DNA of 54,263 nucleotides. It comes from PKWO01 sp036561005. Its GTDB lineage: Bacteria; Pseudomonadota; Gammaproteobacteria; Burkholderiales; Burkholderiaceae_D. The stretch is from assembly GCA_036561005.1 (NCBI GenBank), contig DATBQE010000051.1, forward strand, positions 1 through 54,263. The letters run 5' to 3'. Position numbers and translations under genes: made by a program. Below are positions 7,986 through 16,146 of the stretch, one piece after another. The notes under the pieces were generated by a model. It searched no databases and was not told where the DNA came from. It worked only from the letters and a program-made list of their open reading frames with translations. Every line of letters starts with the position of its first letter. Within the stretch, counting starts at the first letter, position 1.

Positions 7986-8897
7986 ATGAAAAAATCAACT
8001 CTCGCCCCAATTCTTGTCGCCGTTGCCATTCTGCTCGGCGCGTGCAGCAGCGTGCCGCGCACAACGAGCCAACTTGACTCGAGCCGCAGCGATTTCGTGG
8101 CAGCGCAAAATAATCCAAACGTGGCTCGTTATGCGCCAATGGAATTGCAGCAGGCTAGCATCGCGCTCGATGAAGCCAATGCTGCCGCCAACCATGATGA
8201 CAGTATAGAAAAAATCGACAAGCTCGCTTACATTGCAAAGCAGAAAATTGCACTGGCGCAGGAAGTCGCCAAACAAAAAAATGCCGAAGCCGACATCGCA
8301 CGCAGCGCCAAGGAGCGTGATCAGATGCGTCTGGATCAACGCACCGCCGAGGCAGACCAGGCCAGGAACAGCGCCGCCCAGGCGCAATTGAGTGCGCAAA
8401 TTGCCAACAGCGATGCGGCCGAGGCTGAGCGCAAGGCACGCGAAGCAGAACGCGGCACATTGGAAGCGCAGGCTCGCGCAGCGCAATTGCAGGCGCAACT
8501 GGACGATCTCGCTGCGAAGAAGACCGACCGTGGCATGGTCATTACGCTTGGTGACGTACTGTTCGGCACCGACATGGCGCGGCTCAACCCGGAAGGCATG
8601 CGCACGGTGCAAAAGCTGGCCGATGTGCTGCAACAAAATCCCCAGCGCACTGTTCTGATTGAAGGCTTCACTGATAGCACCGGCAGCGCCTCGCACAACA
8701 TGGAGTTGTCGGAGCGGCGTGCGATGGCTGTACGTAGCGCACTTTCGGATCTCGGGATCCCGGGCAATCGCATTGCCATTCATGGTTATGGCCAGGCATA
8801 TCCGGTTGCCGCGAATGACACTGCGGGCAATCGTCAAATGAATCGCCGCGTAGAAATCGTGTTGTCGGACGACACCGGAAAAATCTCGCAACGTTGA
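7986..8897 (+). CDS. DUF4398-OmpA peptidoglycan-binding lipoprotein
   Basis: A 303-residue lipoprotein with lipobox LLGAC (Cys20). Residues about 30-110 form a DUF4398 helical domain resembling the preceding gene (RYAPMELQQASIALDEAN). A long Ala/Glu/Gln coiled coil (about 110-175) follows. The OmpA C-terminal domain (about 185-295) has VLFGTDMARLNPEG, the EGFTDSTGS loop and the Asp/Arg pair (NMELSERRAMAVR) that binds diaminopimelate in peptidoglycan. It probably tethers the outer membrane to the wall, with the coiled coil as spacer. A ribosome binding site (AAGGAAA) precedes the ATG. It is co-oriented and likely co-transcribed with the lipoprotein at 7532-7909. Confidence 0.9.
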   Translation: MKKSTLAPILVAVAILLGACSSVPRTTSQLDSSRSDFVAAQNNPNVARYAPMELQQASIALDEANAAANHDDSIEKIDKLAYIAKQKIALAQEVAKQKNAEADIARSAKERDQMRLDQRTAEADQARNSAAQAQLSAQIANSDAAEAERKAREAERGTLEAQARAAQLQAQLDDLAAKKTDRGMVITLGDVLFGTDMARLNPEGMRTVQKLADVLQQNPQRTVLIEGFTDSTGSASHNMELSERRAMAVRSALSDLGIPGNRIAIHGYGQAYPVAANDTAGNRQMNRRVEIVLSDDTGKISQR

Positions 8898-8998
8898 GCG
8901 ACGACGCGGCGCGCGCCAGCAAATTACTGCGTACGAATACCATCGGCCGCAGACAAGGCAATTTTTTCGCCTGGTTCTTAATCAATAAGGGAGTCATC

Positions 8999-9451
8999 AT
9001 GAACACTTCATTAGCCGCCAGGCATAGCACATCAGTGCGCTTGAACGCCTGTTCCGGCCGCGCGCCTTTGCCACTGCTCTTTTTGCTGAGCGTATCGATA
9101 CTCATGACGACTTCTGCGATCGCGCAAAATCAGGCGGGTGCATCGAACAGCCGCTATCAGGTCGAACGGGCAAATTGCTTCAACGGTAAGTCGAACCAGG
9201 ATAGCGCGACCTGCCTCAAGGAGGCTAACGCTGCAATGGCCGAATCAAAAAAGGGAAAACTGAACGACGGTGAAGCACCGTACGGGAAAAATGCCGCACT
9301 GCGATGCCAAGCGCTCGATGCGTCCAATCGCGAGGCGTGCGAACGAAGAATGCGCGGTGAAGGCACGGTATCGGGCAGCGTTGAATCAGGCGGGGTAATG
9401 CGCGAGTTGGTAGTGGAGACACCGGCCAGGCAAGTCGAACCGGCAAAATAA
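8999..9451 (+). CDS. exported four-cysteine protein of unknown function
   Basis: A 150-residue protein with a long signal region (hydrophobic LPLLFLLSVSILM, cleavage near SAIAQ). The mature part contains two cysteine pairs, C-x11-C (NCFNGKSNQDSATCLKEA) and C-x10-C (RCQALDASNREACERRM), likely disulphides. It then has a GEGTVSGSVESGG segment and a variable tail. This pattern is common among uncharacterised exported proteins of Burkholderiales (recalled, not searched). The start at 8999 follows AAGGGAG; an upstream in-frame start at 8894 would put 35 charged residues before the signal. It lies 101 bases after the OmpA lipoprotein. Confidence 0.8.
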   Translation: MNTSLAARHSTSVRLNACSGRAPLPLLFLLSVSILMTTSAIAQNQAGASNSRYQVERANCFNGKSNQDSATCLKEANAAMAESKKGKLNDGEAPYGKNAALRCQALDASNREACERRMRGEGTVSGSVESGGVMRELVVETPARQVEPAK

Positions 9452-9533
9452 TATTGTGCGTGCCGATGCGCGTGCTGATGTGCGTGTTCGTGTGCATGCG
9501 ATAGTTAGTGAAAATCAAAAAAAGGGAAAATAA

Positions 9534-9755
9534 ATGAATATCAATAAAATTGCCGCAATCTTGTTGATCGTAGCGGGCGTATTGGGGTTGATGTATGGCG
9601 GATTCAGTTATAACAAGGAAACCCCCGAAGTGAAACTTGGATCGCTTGAACTCACAGTTAGCGAAAAACAAACTGTCAATATTCCTGTCTGGCTGGGCGT
9701 GGGCGCTATCATCGCAGGCGGCTTGCTTTTGGCTGTTGGAAGCAAGAGAAACTAG
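9534..9755 (+). CDS. small two-helix membrane protein
   Basis: A 73-residue protein with two predicted membrane helices (IAAILLIVAGVLGLMYGGF and VWLGVGAIIAGGLLLAVG). They flank a polar loop that reads as a beta-strand pair (TPEVKLGSLELTVSEKQTVN). AGGGA 8 bases upstream supports the ATG. Small proteins of this type are frequent in proteobacterial stress regions, and their function is unknown. I do not recognise a named family with certainty. Upstream bases 9450-9500 are unusually rich in GTGCGTG-like repeats. Confidence 0.75.
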   Translation: MNINKIAAILLIVAGVLGLMYGGFSYNKETPEVKLGSLELTVSEKQTVNIPVWLGVGAIIAGGLLLAVGSKRN

Positions 9756-9824
9756 AACGCATTTTCCGATCTAGGCGCGCCGCCTTGCTCCAGGCCGAAA
9801 ATGGGAATGGACATCGGCGTGGGA

Positions 9825-9870
9825 TCGGGTCAGAATTGACTTGGGAAGCATGGGGTCAAAGTGTTTCCCT
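9825..9870. other. possible mobile-repeat remnant (GGGTCA motifs)
   Basis: GGGTCAGAATTGACTTGGG is followed by TGGGGTCAAAGTG, two related GGGTCA-type motifs 25 bases apart in a gene-free stretch of 198 bases. Similar GGGGTCAGA strings accompany REP-type repeats and their transposases in proteobacteria. With only two partial copies this is weak evidence. Confidence 0.25.
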
Positions 9871-9953
9871 CTACCCGAAAGTCCAATTTGGACTGCCGGC
9901 CCGCGCGCTCGCTTCTCCAACGTCCGGAACAGCGAGCTGTTTAAGGAACTGCC

Positions 9954-10136
9954 ATGAACCGCTTTTCACGCAATAAACCTGTTGCCCCGACCGCTCCTGA
10001 AAGCGGCATTGTCGAACCAATGGGACCGCCCGAGGAAATCGTTGCGCCGCCAGCCCCGCAGGTCGAGCGCAAGGTATTGAGCGGATATGATCAAATTATG
10101 CGGCGGCACGCCGCAGCGTGTGAAGGCGGCAGGTAG
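9954..10136 (+). CDS. short hypothetical protein, Pro-rich
   Basis: A 60-residue reading frame (MNRFSRNKPVAPTAPESG...) with an AAGGAA site 7 bases upstream of the ATG. It has a Pro/Glu/Ala-rich middle (PMGPPEEIVAPPAPQ) and a basic C-terminal helix (YDQIMRRHAAACEGGR). It has no signal peptide, membrane segment or recognised domain. The good ribosome binding site and ordinary codon use favour a real gene, but it is short and could be spurious. It converges with the DUF4214 gene. Confidence 0.5.
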   Translation: MNRFSRNKPVAPTAPESGIVEPMGPPEEIVAPPAPQVERKVLSGYDQIMRRHAAACEGGR

Positions 10137-10179
10137 ATCCGGTTGAGTCCCCATTCCCCGAGACTCAGGGTGCGTCGTA

Positions 10180-11970
10180 TCAATGCAAGGGACTACCCCC
10201 GCTCTTCAAATATTGTTCGAACAGGGTTCTGAACTGTCCGCCATCTGTCGAAATCGTCGTCTGGGAAGAGGCACCGGAACTGAATACCGCAGCGACGCTG
10301 CCGATATTGACGTACTGCCCAGGGTTATTGAGCATGTAGTGCACGTGATTGTCACGATAGTGCTGGTAGCTGCCACCCGGCGTCGTGGAAGGTACGCCCA
10401 TCGGCGTTTGCCACCATACGATGGGAAGCTTATTGCCGAGCAGGCTGCGATAACTGCTCCAGGTAGCCAGTGATTGCGCATAGTTCGGCGTCACCTGGTT
10501 TGTTTCATCCCAATAGAAAGGCCCGTTACCACGCCCGGTGCATTCTGCCGGCGGGTTCACCGCCTCAAAGCATCCCGCGTCGCGATCGCTCGTTTGCGCA
10601 ACAATGAAGTCGGCATTTTGCGCGCCGTTTGCATTCATGAATGCGGCAACGGCAGGCGCATTCTCGCCAAAGAATGACGCCGGAAAACCGACCATAGTCT
10701 TTGGTGCGTAAGTGCGCGCCATCTTCAGCATGCATTGCGCAATGCCGACGGCGTTGTTAGGCAGCGCTGCACATTCGGCTTGCGTACCGACCACGGCAGC
10801 CATTTGCTTCGGATCGCCATTATTTGCCTGCAATTCGACATAACCCCAAAAATCGGGCTCCAGATTGACCAGCGCCGGCTTGCCGTAGCCGCCGAGTAAC
10901 TGAAACATCAATCGCACCTGGCTCCAGTAATTGGCCATAAAATTTGCGTCAGTCAGGCCGGATAGGTTGCCATCGCCGTTTTGCGCCATCTGGTAGAGCG
11001 TGAACATGGGCAGCGCGCCGATCGCGTCGTCTTCTTGTGTGACCAGCGTGAGGTATGCGCCTGACGGGCTATTCCAGGTGGTCCATGACCCGCTTCCCAC
11101 GCCGACCAGATAAGTGTCCACAATGTCGGGCTTGATGCCTTGCGTACTCATGACACTGTAGTCGTTACCGGCGCCGAGGCCCACCAGGAAGCGACGCGGC
11201 TTGCCGATTTTTGCAGCAAATGCCACTGTCGGTGCAGCGTCGGCGATCAGCACGGCTACCGTTGACGCAACGTTCGATTCGAAAGCAGTCGGGTCGGTCG
11301 AAGCGATCACGCCGGCAAGCATGGCGCGCGCAGTGGCAGCGGCCGTCTGACCGGCATAGTCGCTCGCGGCATTTTGGGCGCTGACCTGGGCCGTAAAATC
11401 GGCCGCCACGGCGAGGCGCGTATTGATCAATTGGGTATCGAGTACGCCCTGTGCAGTGGTATTGGCAAGCGCACCTGCCGCAATCGACAATGCAGCGCCG
11501 CCCTTGGTCAAGTTTCCGTTATCGATAGCATTGACCCAGAAGTTCAGTCCGGACGACGCCGGCGCACGGTTCAATACGTTGTGAAAAATAGCCTGGACGA
11601 ATGCTGTCGTATCTCCGCCACCGTACAGCGTTGTCGATTCGCTGCTGGTGCCGAAGCTGTCGACCAGTGCGCGGATCACCGTGCTATTGCCATAGGCTGT
11701 GACCATGCCTGCAATATCCGTCGGCGCGCCGGCGCTTTGCAATGCGTTTTCAAAATTGGTGAGTCCGGCCGGGTCTGCAGGCCTGCCGAAATACGCGATG
11801 TAGAGCAATTGCACTTCGCTCGCGTAACCAGCGGCAACCATCGTTTTAGCGCTACGCCGCAACTGCGCGGCCTGCTCGCCCGCGGCCGATTTGGTCGAGC
11901 CCCCATCACCGGTACCGAAGCAGCCGGCAAGCGGCAGCGCGGCAATCAGGATGGCAAGAATTTTCTTCAT
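10180..11970 (-). CDS. DUF4214 lipoprotein with C-terminal glycosidase-like domain
   Basis: A 596-residue lipoprotein. The signal peptide ends in lipobox PLAGC (Cys17). Residues about 50-230 contain DUF4214-type segments (VQLLYIAYFGRPADPAGL and FHNVLNRAPASSGLNFWVNA), found in surface and S-layer-associated proteins. From about residue 255 the sequence changes to alternating hydrophobic strands and helices. Acidic residues sit at strand ends (LVNLEPDFWGYVE, DFIVAQTSDRDAG), and there is LPIVWWQTPMG and a His-rich loop (YQHYRDNHVHYML). This resembles a TIM-barrel glycoside hydrolase, with Glu in LEPDFWG as a candidate catalytic acid. The N-terminal domain is fairly sure; the hydrolase reading is inference. 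A surface-anchored polysaccharide enzyme is one possibility. Confidence 0.75.
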   Translation of the reverse strand: MKKILAILIAALPLAGCFGTGDGGSTKSAAGEQAAQLRRSAKTMVAAGYASEVQLLYIAYFGRPADPAGLTNFENALQSAGAPTDIAGMVTAYGNSTVIRALVDSFGTSSESTTLYGGGDTTAFVQAIFHNVLNRAPASSGLNFWVNAIDNGNLTKGGAALSIAAGALANTTAQGVLDTQLINTRLAVAADFTAQVSAQNAASDYAGQTAAATARAMLAGVIASTDPTAFESNVASTVAVLIADAAPTVAFAAKIGKPRRFLVGLGAGNDYSVMSTQGIKPDIVDTYLVGVGSGSWTTWNSPSGAYLTLVTQEDDAIGALPMFTLYQMAQNGDGNLSGLTDANFMANYWSQVRLMFQLLGGYGKPALVNLEPDFWGYVELQANNGDPKQMAAVVGTQAECAALPNNAVGIAQCMLKMARTYAPKTMVGFPASFFGENAPAVAAFMNANGAQNADFIVAQTSDRDAGCFEAVNPPAECTGRGNGPFYWDETNQVTPNYAQSLATWSSYRSLLGNKLPIVWWQTPMGVPSTTPGGSYQHYRDNHVHYMLNNPGQYVNIGSVAAVFSSGASSQTTISTDGGQFRTLFEQYLKSGGSPLH

Positions 11971-12161
11971 GTGTGTGCTCCTTGAACTGCCTGAATTGCC
12001 GCACGTAAAGGCCGACCTGATCGCTGCGGTTCTTCTGTTCCATCATACTGCAGCGTGTGGCGCTAGATATTTTCCATGAAGTGTACTGCCACAAAAAAAT
12101 AGCTGGAAGTATAAAGCGCTCAGGCTGGCTTTTCCGACAAGGTAATTCATTGAAGCTCGGA

Positions 12162-12167
12162 TATAAT
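12162..12167 (+). promoter_or_regulatory. candidate -10 element for the propeller diguanylate cyclase
   Basis: A perfect TATAAT lies 57 bases before the ATG at 12224 in the divergent intergenic region. No good -35 hexamer sits at 16-18 bases upstream, so it would need an activator or be an extended type. Low confidence. Confidence 0.35.
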
Positions 12168-12223
12168 TGCCACCGGTACATATCCAAGTATTACTGTTGG
12201 TTCAACGAGGTAAAGCACCCGCC

Positions 12224-15200
12224 ATGGAATTGACGTCGAAGCTTGCAAAACCCCGCTTGTTGCCCTCTTCCATCACCGCAATAATAAACAAGTCAATCCT
12301 GCGTTGCCTGTTGGCAATCGCGCTATTGGCCGCTGCCCCGTTTTTCGCAACAGCCAGTGAAAAAGCATCCAAAGTCTTGCCGGCAACTTTCGTGTCAGCA
12401 CAGGATTTCGATTTCACGGACCCCTACTTTCAAAGCGTCGGCGACAGCGATGCCATTCCAACCGGTGTGATTACCGCATTGGCACAGGACGCGCGGGGTT
12501 TGATTTGGATCGGCACCGAGGAAGGCCTGATTCGCTACGACGGCTATCGTTTTCGCCGCTACAACCACACCAAGGACGACCCCCATTCGTTGGCGGGCGA
12601 CTATATCGCGAGCCTGTTCATCGACAAGGAAGGTCAGCTATGGATAGGCACGGGCAGTGACGGAATTTCCCGTTTCGATTCTCGTACTGAACGATTCGAT
12701 AATTTCCCGCACAACGCCGGCAAGGCAGACAGTCTCGGAAGCGGCATGGTTTGGTCCATCGCCCAGGATGCCGAGGGTGGCACGTGGGCTGCGACCGACT
12801 CCGGGCTCGATTACTTGCCGCACGGCGCAATTTCCTGGCGCCATTATCGGCATGCCGATTCGGACCAAGACAGCTTGATGGATGAACGTGTGCACAACCT
12901 GCTGCTTGACCGGCGCGGCACTCTCTGGGTGGGAACGGCGAGCGGCTTGCAGCGCCTGCGCGCGGACCACAAGGGGTTCGACAATCTCGCCACCGGCGCG
13001 GCCGAAGCGATTCCTTCAAACGATCAGAAGTTGCTTGCTGCCCACGATGTGCGCGCCCTGTTCGAGGCGGCGGACGGCAAAATCTGGTTCGGCACGCGCA
13101 AGCTCGGGGCAGCCTGGATTGCACCCGGCGAATTGACGCCGCACTGGCTGCCGGTTGATCCGTCGCGCGCCGGCGCGCTTACTCACGGATGGGTACGTTC
13201 CATCTGTCAGCCGCAGGCCGATCAAATCTGGCTCGGAACTTATGGCGGCGGTATCAATATCGTGCACGCCGAAGATGGCAAAGTCGAAAAACGCCTGCAC
13301 CATGATTTGTCGATTGCCAGCAGTCTGGCATTGGATGGCGTGGGATCAATGCTCAAGGACAGGGCTGGGCAATTGTGGATCGGCACCTGGGGTGGCGGCT
13401 TGCAACGCTATAACCCGCTCAACCATGCATTTCGTGTGCTGCGCCATAGTCCATTGCGACCGGAGGGCTTGAGCCATGCCGAAGTCGACAGCGTGCTGGA
13501 ACTCGACGATGGACACATCCTGGTAGGTACCGATGCCAATGGTATCGATATTCTTGACCGCCGACGCGGTGTGATCGGCGGCTACCGACCGCAGGCGGGC
13601 AAGCCCGGCACATTGGCCGATGCCGCGATATTCGGTGTGGCGAAAACCGGTGATGGTGCGCTGTGGGCCGGCACCAAACAGGCAGGTGCAATGCGCCTGG
13701 CACCCGGTGCCACCGCATGGCAGGCCTTCGGCGTAGCGCAAGGTTTGCCGGCAATCGGCGTGGCGAAGTTGATGACTTCTCGCGAAGGCGAATTATGGGT
13801 CGGCACCGACTCCGGCCTGGCGCACTGGGTTGATGCAACACAGCGTTTCGAGACCTATGCCGGTCCGGACGGTCAGGCGATGCGGGCGCACGTCTACTCA
13901 CTGGCGCAGGACAACAAGGGAAGAATCTGGGCCGGCAGCGACAACGGGCTCTGGGTCAAGGAGCCGGACGAGAATTTCATTCATGCGATCTATGATTCGC
14001 CGCAACAGGCCGACAGCTTGAGTTCGGACGATATTGCGGGTTTGCTGATTGATCGCGCAGGCGATTTGTGGATCAGCACGGCAAAGGGATTCGACAAACT
14101 GATCAGTTGGGACGGCAAGCAGGCGCGCTTCGAGCATTTGAGCACGAAACTCGGATACCCCGGATTGCCTCTGGGCGACGGCCCGATGGAAGACAAGCAG
14201 GGCAGGATTTGGACCGATCGATTTGTCATCGATCCGCACGCTTTGAAAATGTACGCGTTATCCAAGGCCGACGGACTAGAGATCGGCACAAATTGGGACG
14301 CCTCATACGGGCGCACGCATGACGATTTCTTCATGTACGGCGGCACGCTGGGTCTGGCCATCATAGACACCGATAAGTTTCGCCCTTGGGATTATCAACC
14401 GCCGGTGGTCCCGACCGAGCTCAAAATAAACGGCGTGCATGTTCCCATCGGTGAATTGGAAAACGGTTTGACGCTCGATCCCGAACAGCGCGATTTTTCG
14501 GTAGAGTTTGCCGCGCTCGATTACACGGCACCAAACAAGAATCGCTATGCTTATCGTCTCGCCGGCTATGACGGCAAATGGATAGAAACGGACGCCGAAC
14601 ATCGCACGGCCAGCTATGGCAATTTGTGGCCGGGCAACTATACGCTGCAGGTGCGCGGCAGCAATCGAGTCGGCGAATGGAGTCCTTACGAGATGTCGAT
14701 CAAGGTACGGGTCTTGCCGGCCTTCTGGCAGACCGGCTGGTTCCTTGCCATATCGCTATTGTTGGCCGGTGTATTGATTTACGGTGCATTTCGGCGCCGC
14801 GTCGCGCACCTGCACGCCCAGGCCGAATCGCTGCGCGATATCGTCGCGCTAAGGACAGCCGAGCTGGTGCAAAAGAATCGTGAACTGGAGCAATTAGCCG
14901 TCACCGACCCCCTTACCGGTTTATACAACCGCCTGTATCTGGACCGCGCACTGCAACGCGAGCTTGCCGTCGCGCAGCGCACCGGTGAAGCCTTTTCCTT
15001 GATCATGTTGGATATCGACAAATTCAAAGCCGTAAACGACAAGTTCGGACATCAGGCAGGAGACGAAGCCCTGGTCACTCTCGCAGGCATATTGCATTCG
15101 CGCATGCGCGTAACCGACGTCGCAGGGCGCTGGGGTGGGGAAGAATTTCTGATCATCTGCCCGGCGACTGCAAGGCAGGGCGCAATCGATGTGGCAGAGA

Positions 15201-15370
15201 CCCTGCGCAGCCTGATTGCCCATACTGAGTTCCCGCATGAACATTGCACTGCAAGTTTCGGCGTGGCCAGTTTTGAAGAGGGCGATACGATCACAACCAC
15301 GGTTGCACGCGCGGACCACGCGCTCTATGCCGCAAAAGAAGCCGGACGCAACCGGGTTGTGGCCGCCTGA
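12224..15370 (+). CDS. two-component-propeller / Y_Y_Y / GGDEF diguanylate cyclase
   Basis: A 1048-residue membrane protein. A signal sequence (LAIALLAAAPFFATASE) is followed by a long periplasmic sensor (about 60-740). It is built from repeated LWIGT/IWAGT beta-propeller blades (LIWIGTEEGLIRYDGYRF and similar). Then come a Y_Y_Y immunoglobulin-like domain (about 765-830), one membrane helix (about 842-862), a coiled coil and a GGDEF domain. The active site GGEEF is at 971-975, and the I-site RVTD at 962-965 is correctly spaced, so the enzyme is probably active and product-inhibited. It makes cyclic di-GMP in response to a periplasmic ligand. The start at 12224 follows GAGGTAAAG. The ligand is unknown; propeller sensors in other bacteria often read glycans. 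Confidence 0.92.
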   Translation: MELTSKLAKPRLLPSSITAIINKSILRCLLAIALLAAAPFFATASEKASKVLPATFVSAQDFDFTDPYFQSVGDSDAIPTGVITALAQDARGLIWIGTEEGLIRYDGYRFRRYNHTKDDPHSLAGDYIASLFIDKEGQLWIGTGSDGISRFDSRTERFDNFPHNAGKADSLGSGMVWSIAQDAEGGTWAATDSGLDYLPHGAISWRHYRHADSDQDSLMDERVHNLLLDRRGTLWVGTASGLQRLRADHKGFDNLATGAAEAIPSNDQKLLAAHDVRALFEAADGKIWFGTRKLGAAWIAPGELTPHWLPVDPSRAGALTHGWVRSICQPQADQIWLGTYGGGINIVHAEDGKVEKRLHHDLSIASSLALDGVGSMLKDRAGQLWIGTWGGGLQRYNPLNHAFRVLRHSPLRPEGLSHAEVDSVLELDDGHILVGTDANGIDILDRRRGVIGGYRPQAGKPGTLADAAIFGVAKTGDGALWAGTKQAGAMRLAPGATAWQAFGVAQGLPAIGVAKLMTSREGELWVGTDSGLAHWVDATQRFETYAGPDGQAMRAHVYSLAQDNKGRIWAGSDNGLWVKEPDENFIHAIYDSPQQADSLSSDDIAGLLIDRAGDLWISTAKGFDKLISWDGKQARFEHLSTKLGYPGLPLGDGPMEDKQGRIWTDRFVIDPHALKMYALSKADGLEIGTNWDASYGRTHDDFFMYGGTLGLAIIDTDKFRPWDYQPPVVPTELKINGVHVPIGELENGLTLDPEQRDFSVEFAALDYTAPNKNRYAYRLAGYDGKWIETDAEHRTASYGNLWPGNYTLQVRGSNRVGEWSPYEMSIKVRVLPAFWQTGWFLAISLLLAGVLIYGAFRRRVAHLHAQAESLRDIVALRTAELVQKNRELEQLAVTDPLTGLYNRLYLDRALQRELAVAQRTGEAFSLIMLDIDKFKAVNDKFGHQAGDEALVTLAGILHSRMRVTDVAGRWGGEEFLIICPATARQGAIDVAETLRSLIAHTEFPHEHCTASFGVASFEEGDTITTTVARADHALYAAKEAGRNRVVAA

Positions 15371-15412
15371 GCGACCCGCAGCAGGCCGGCTCGAGAAGAA
15401 TCGACATCAAGT

Positions 15413-15442
15413 TTGCCTGCTTCGAATCTATTCCTTTATGAT
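15413..15442 (+). promoter_or_regulatory. candidate promoter of pssA
   Basis: TTGCCT (15413-15418) and TATGAT (15437-15442) are separated by 18 bases. Transcription would begin near 15449, after the ATG at 15443, which supports using the ATG at 15470 as the start. Four of six and five of six consensus bases match, so this is plausible but unproven. Confidence 0.4.
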
Positions 15443-15469
15443 ATGGCTACCATCCTTTCCGCGAAATCC

Positions 15470-16096
15470 ATGAATTCTCCCAAACCAAACAAACCGTTTG
15501 CCATGATCCGCGAATTCCATCTGGCGGACTGGTTCACTCTGGGCAATGCATTCTGCGGCGTGGGTGCCCTTTTCTCGGCCATGACCTACCTGCAAACCAG
15601 GGAGGTAATGCACCTGTATTTCGCTTGCGGATTGATTCCTTTTGCGCTGATGTTCGACGTGCTCGATGGTCGTATCGCACGCTGGCGCCAGAAAACGTCG
15701 GCCATGGGACGCGAACTCGATTCGCTGGCCGATGTGATTTCTTTTGGCGTGGCCCCTGCCGCGATTGCCTATGCCTGTGGCATGCAGGGGCTATATGATC
15801 GTGCCATTCTTTTGTTCTTCGTCGCGTGCGGCGTCTCACGACTTGCACGCTATAACGTGACGGCGGAAAAACTGTCGGAAGGTGGCGACAAGGTGAAATA
15901 TTTCGAGGGCACGCCGATTCCGACTTCGCTCGTGCTGGTGATGGTGCTGGCAGTTGCGGTCTGGCAAGGCGCATTTGGCACCAGCATGTGGCTGGGATCG
16001 GTCGACATTGCCGGGCTGCATCTACACCCATTGGTGCTGATGTTCGCCGTATCAGGGTCGCTGATGATCAGCCGAATTCGGATTCCCAAACTCTAG
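15470..16096 (+). CDS. pssA: CDP-diacylglycerol-serine O-phosphatidyltransferase
   Basis: A 208-residue integral membrane enzyme that makes phosphatidylserine from CDP-diacylglycerol and serine, the precursor of phosphatidylethanolamine. The CDP-alcohol phosphotransferase signature DG-x2-AR-x8-G-x3-D-x3-D is complete (DGRIARWRQ through LADVISFG). Five or six hydrophobic helices follow, with the conserved SRLARYN and FEGTPIPTS motifs typical of PssA. No start has a clear ribosome binding site: ATG 15443, 15470 and 15503 are all possible. I chose 15470 because a candidate promoter overlaps 15443. The gene stands alone and converges with the gene ending at 16147. Other CDP-alcohol transferases share the core motif, but the downstream motifs favour PssA. 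Confidence 0.85.
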   Translation: MNSPKPNKPFAMIREFHLADWFTLGNAFCGVGALFSAMTYLQTREVMHLYFACGLIPFALMFDVLDGRIARWRQKTSAMGRELDSLADVISFGVAPAAIAYACGMQGLYDRAILLFFVACGVSRLARYNVTAEKLSEGGDKVKYFEGTPIPTSLVLVMVLAVAVWQGAFGTSMWLGSVDIAGLHLHPLVLMFAVSGSLMISRIRIPKL

Positions 16097-16121
16097 CACA
16101 CCTGCTCGGCGCACTGCCTTC

Positions 16122-16140
16122 CCATTGCGAAACGCAATGG
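16122..16140. terminator. hairpin between convergent genes
   Basis: CCATTGCG (16122-16129) and CGCAATGG (16133-16140) form a perfect 8-bp stem with an AAA loop between the convergent pssA and TPR genes. Neither strand has a T-run after it, so it may be a weak or bidirectional terminator or an mRNA end stabiliser. Confidence 0.4.
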
Positions 16141-16146
16141 CGCGTT

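Noticed and set aside
10144..10167. TGAGTC/GACTCA inverted repeat between convergent genes as a terminator
   Set aside because: The stem is only 6 bp with a 12-base loop and no T-run follows.
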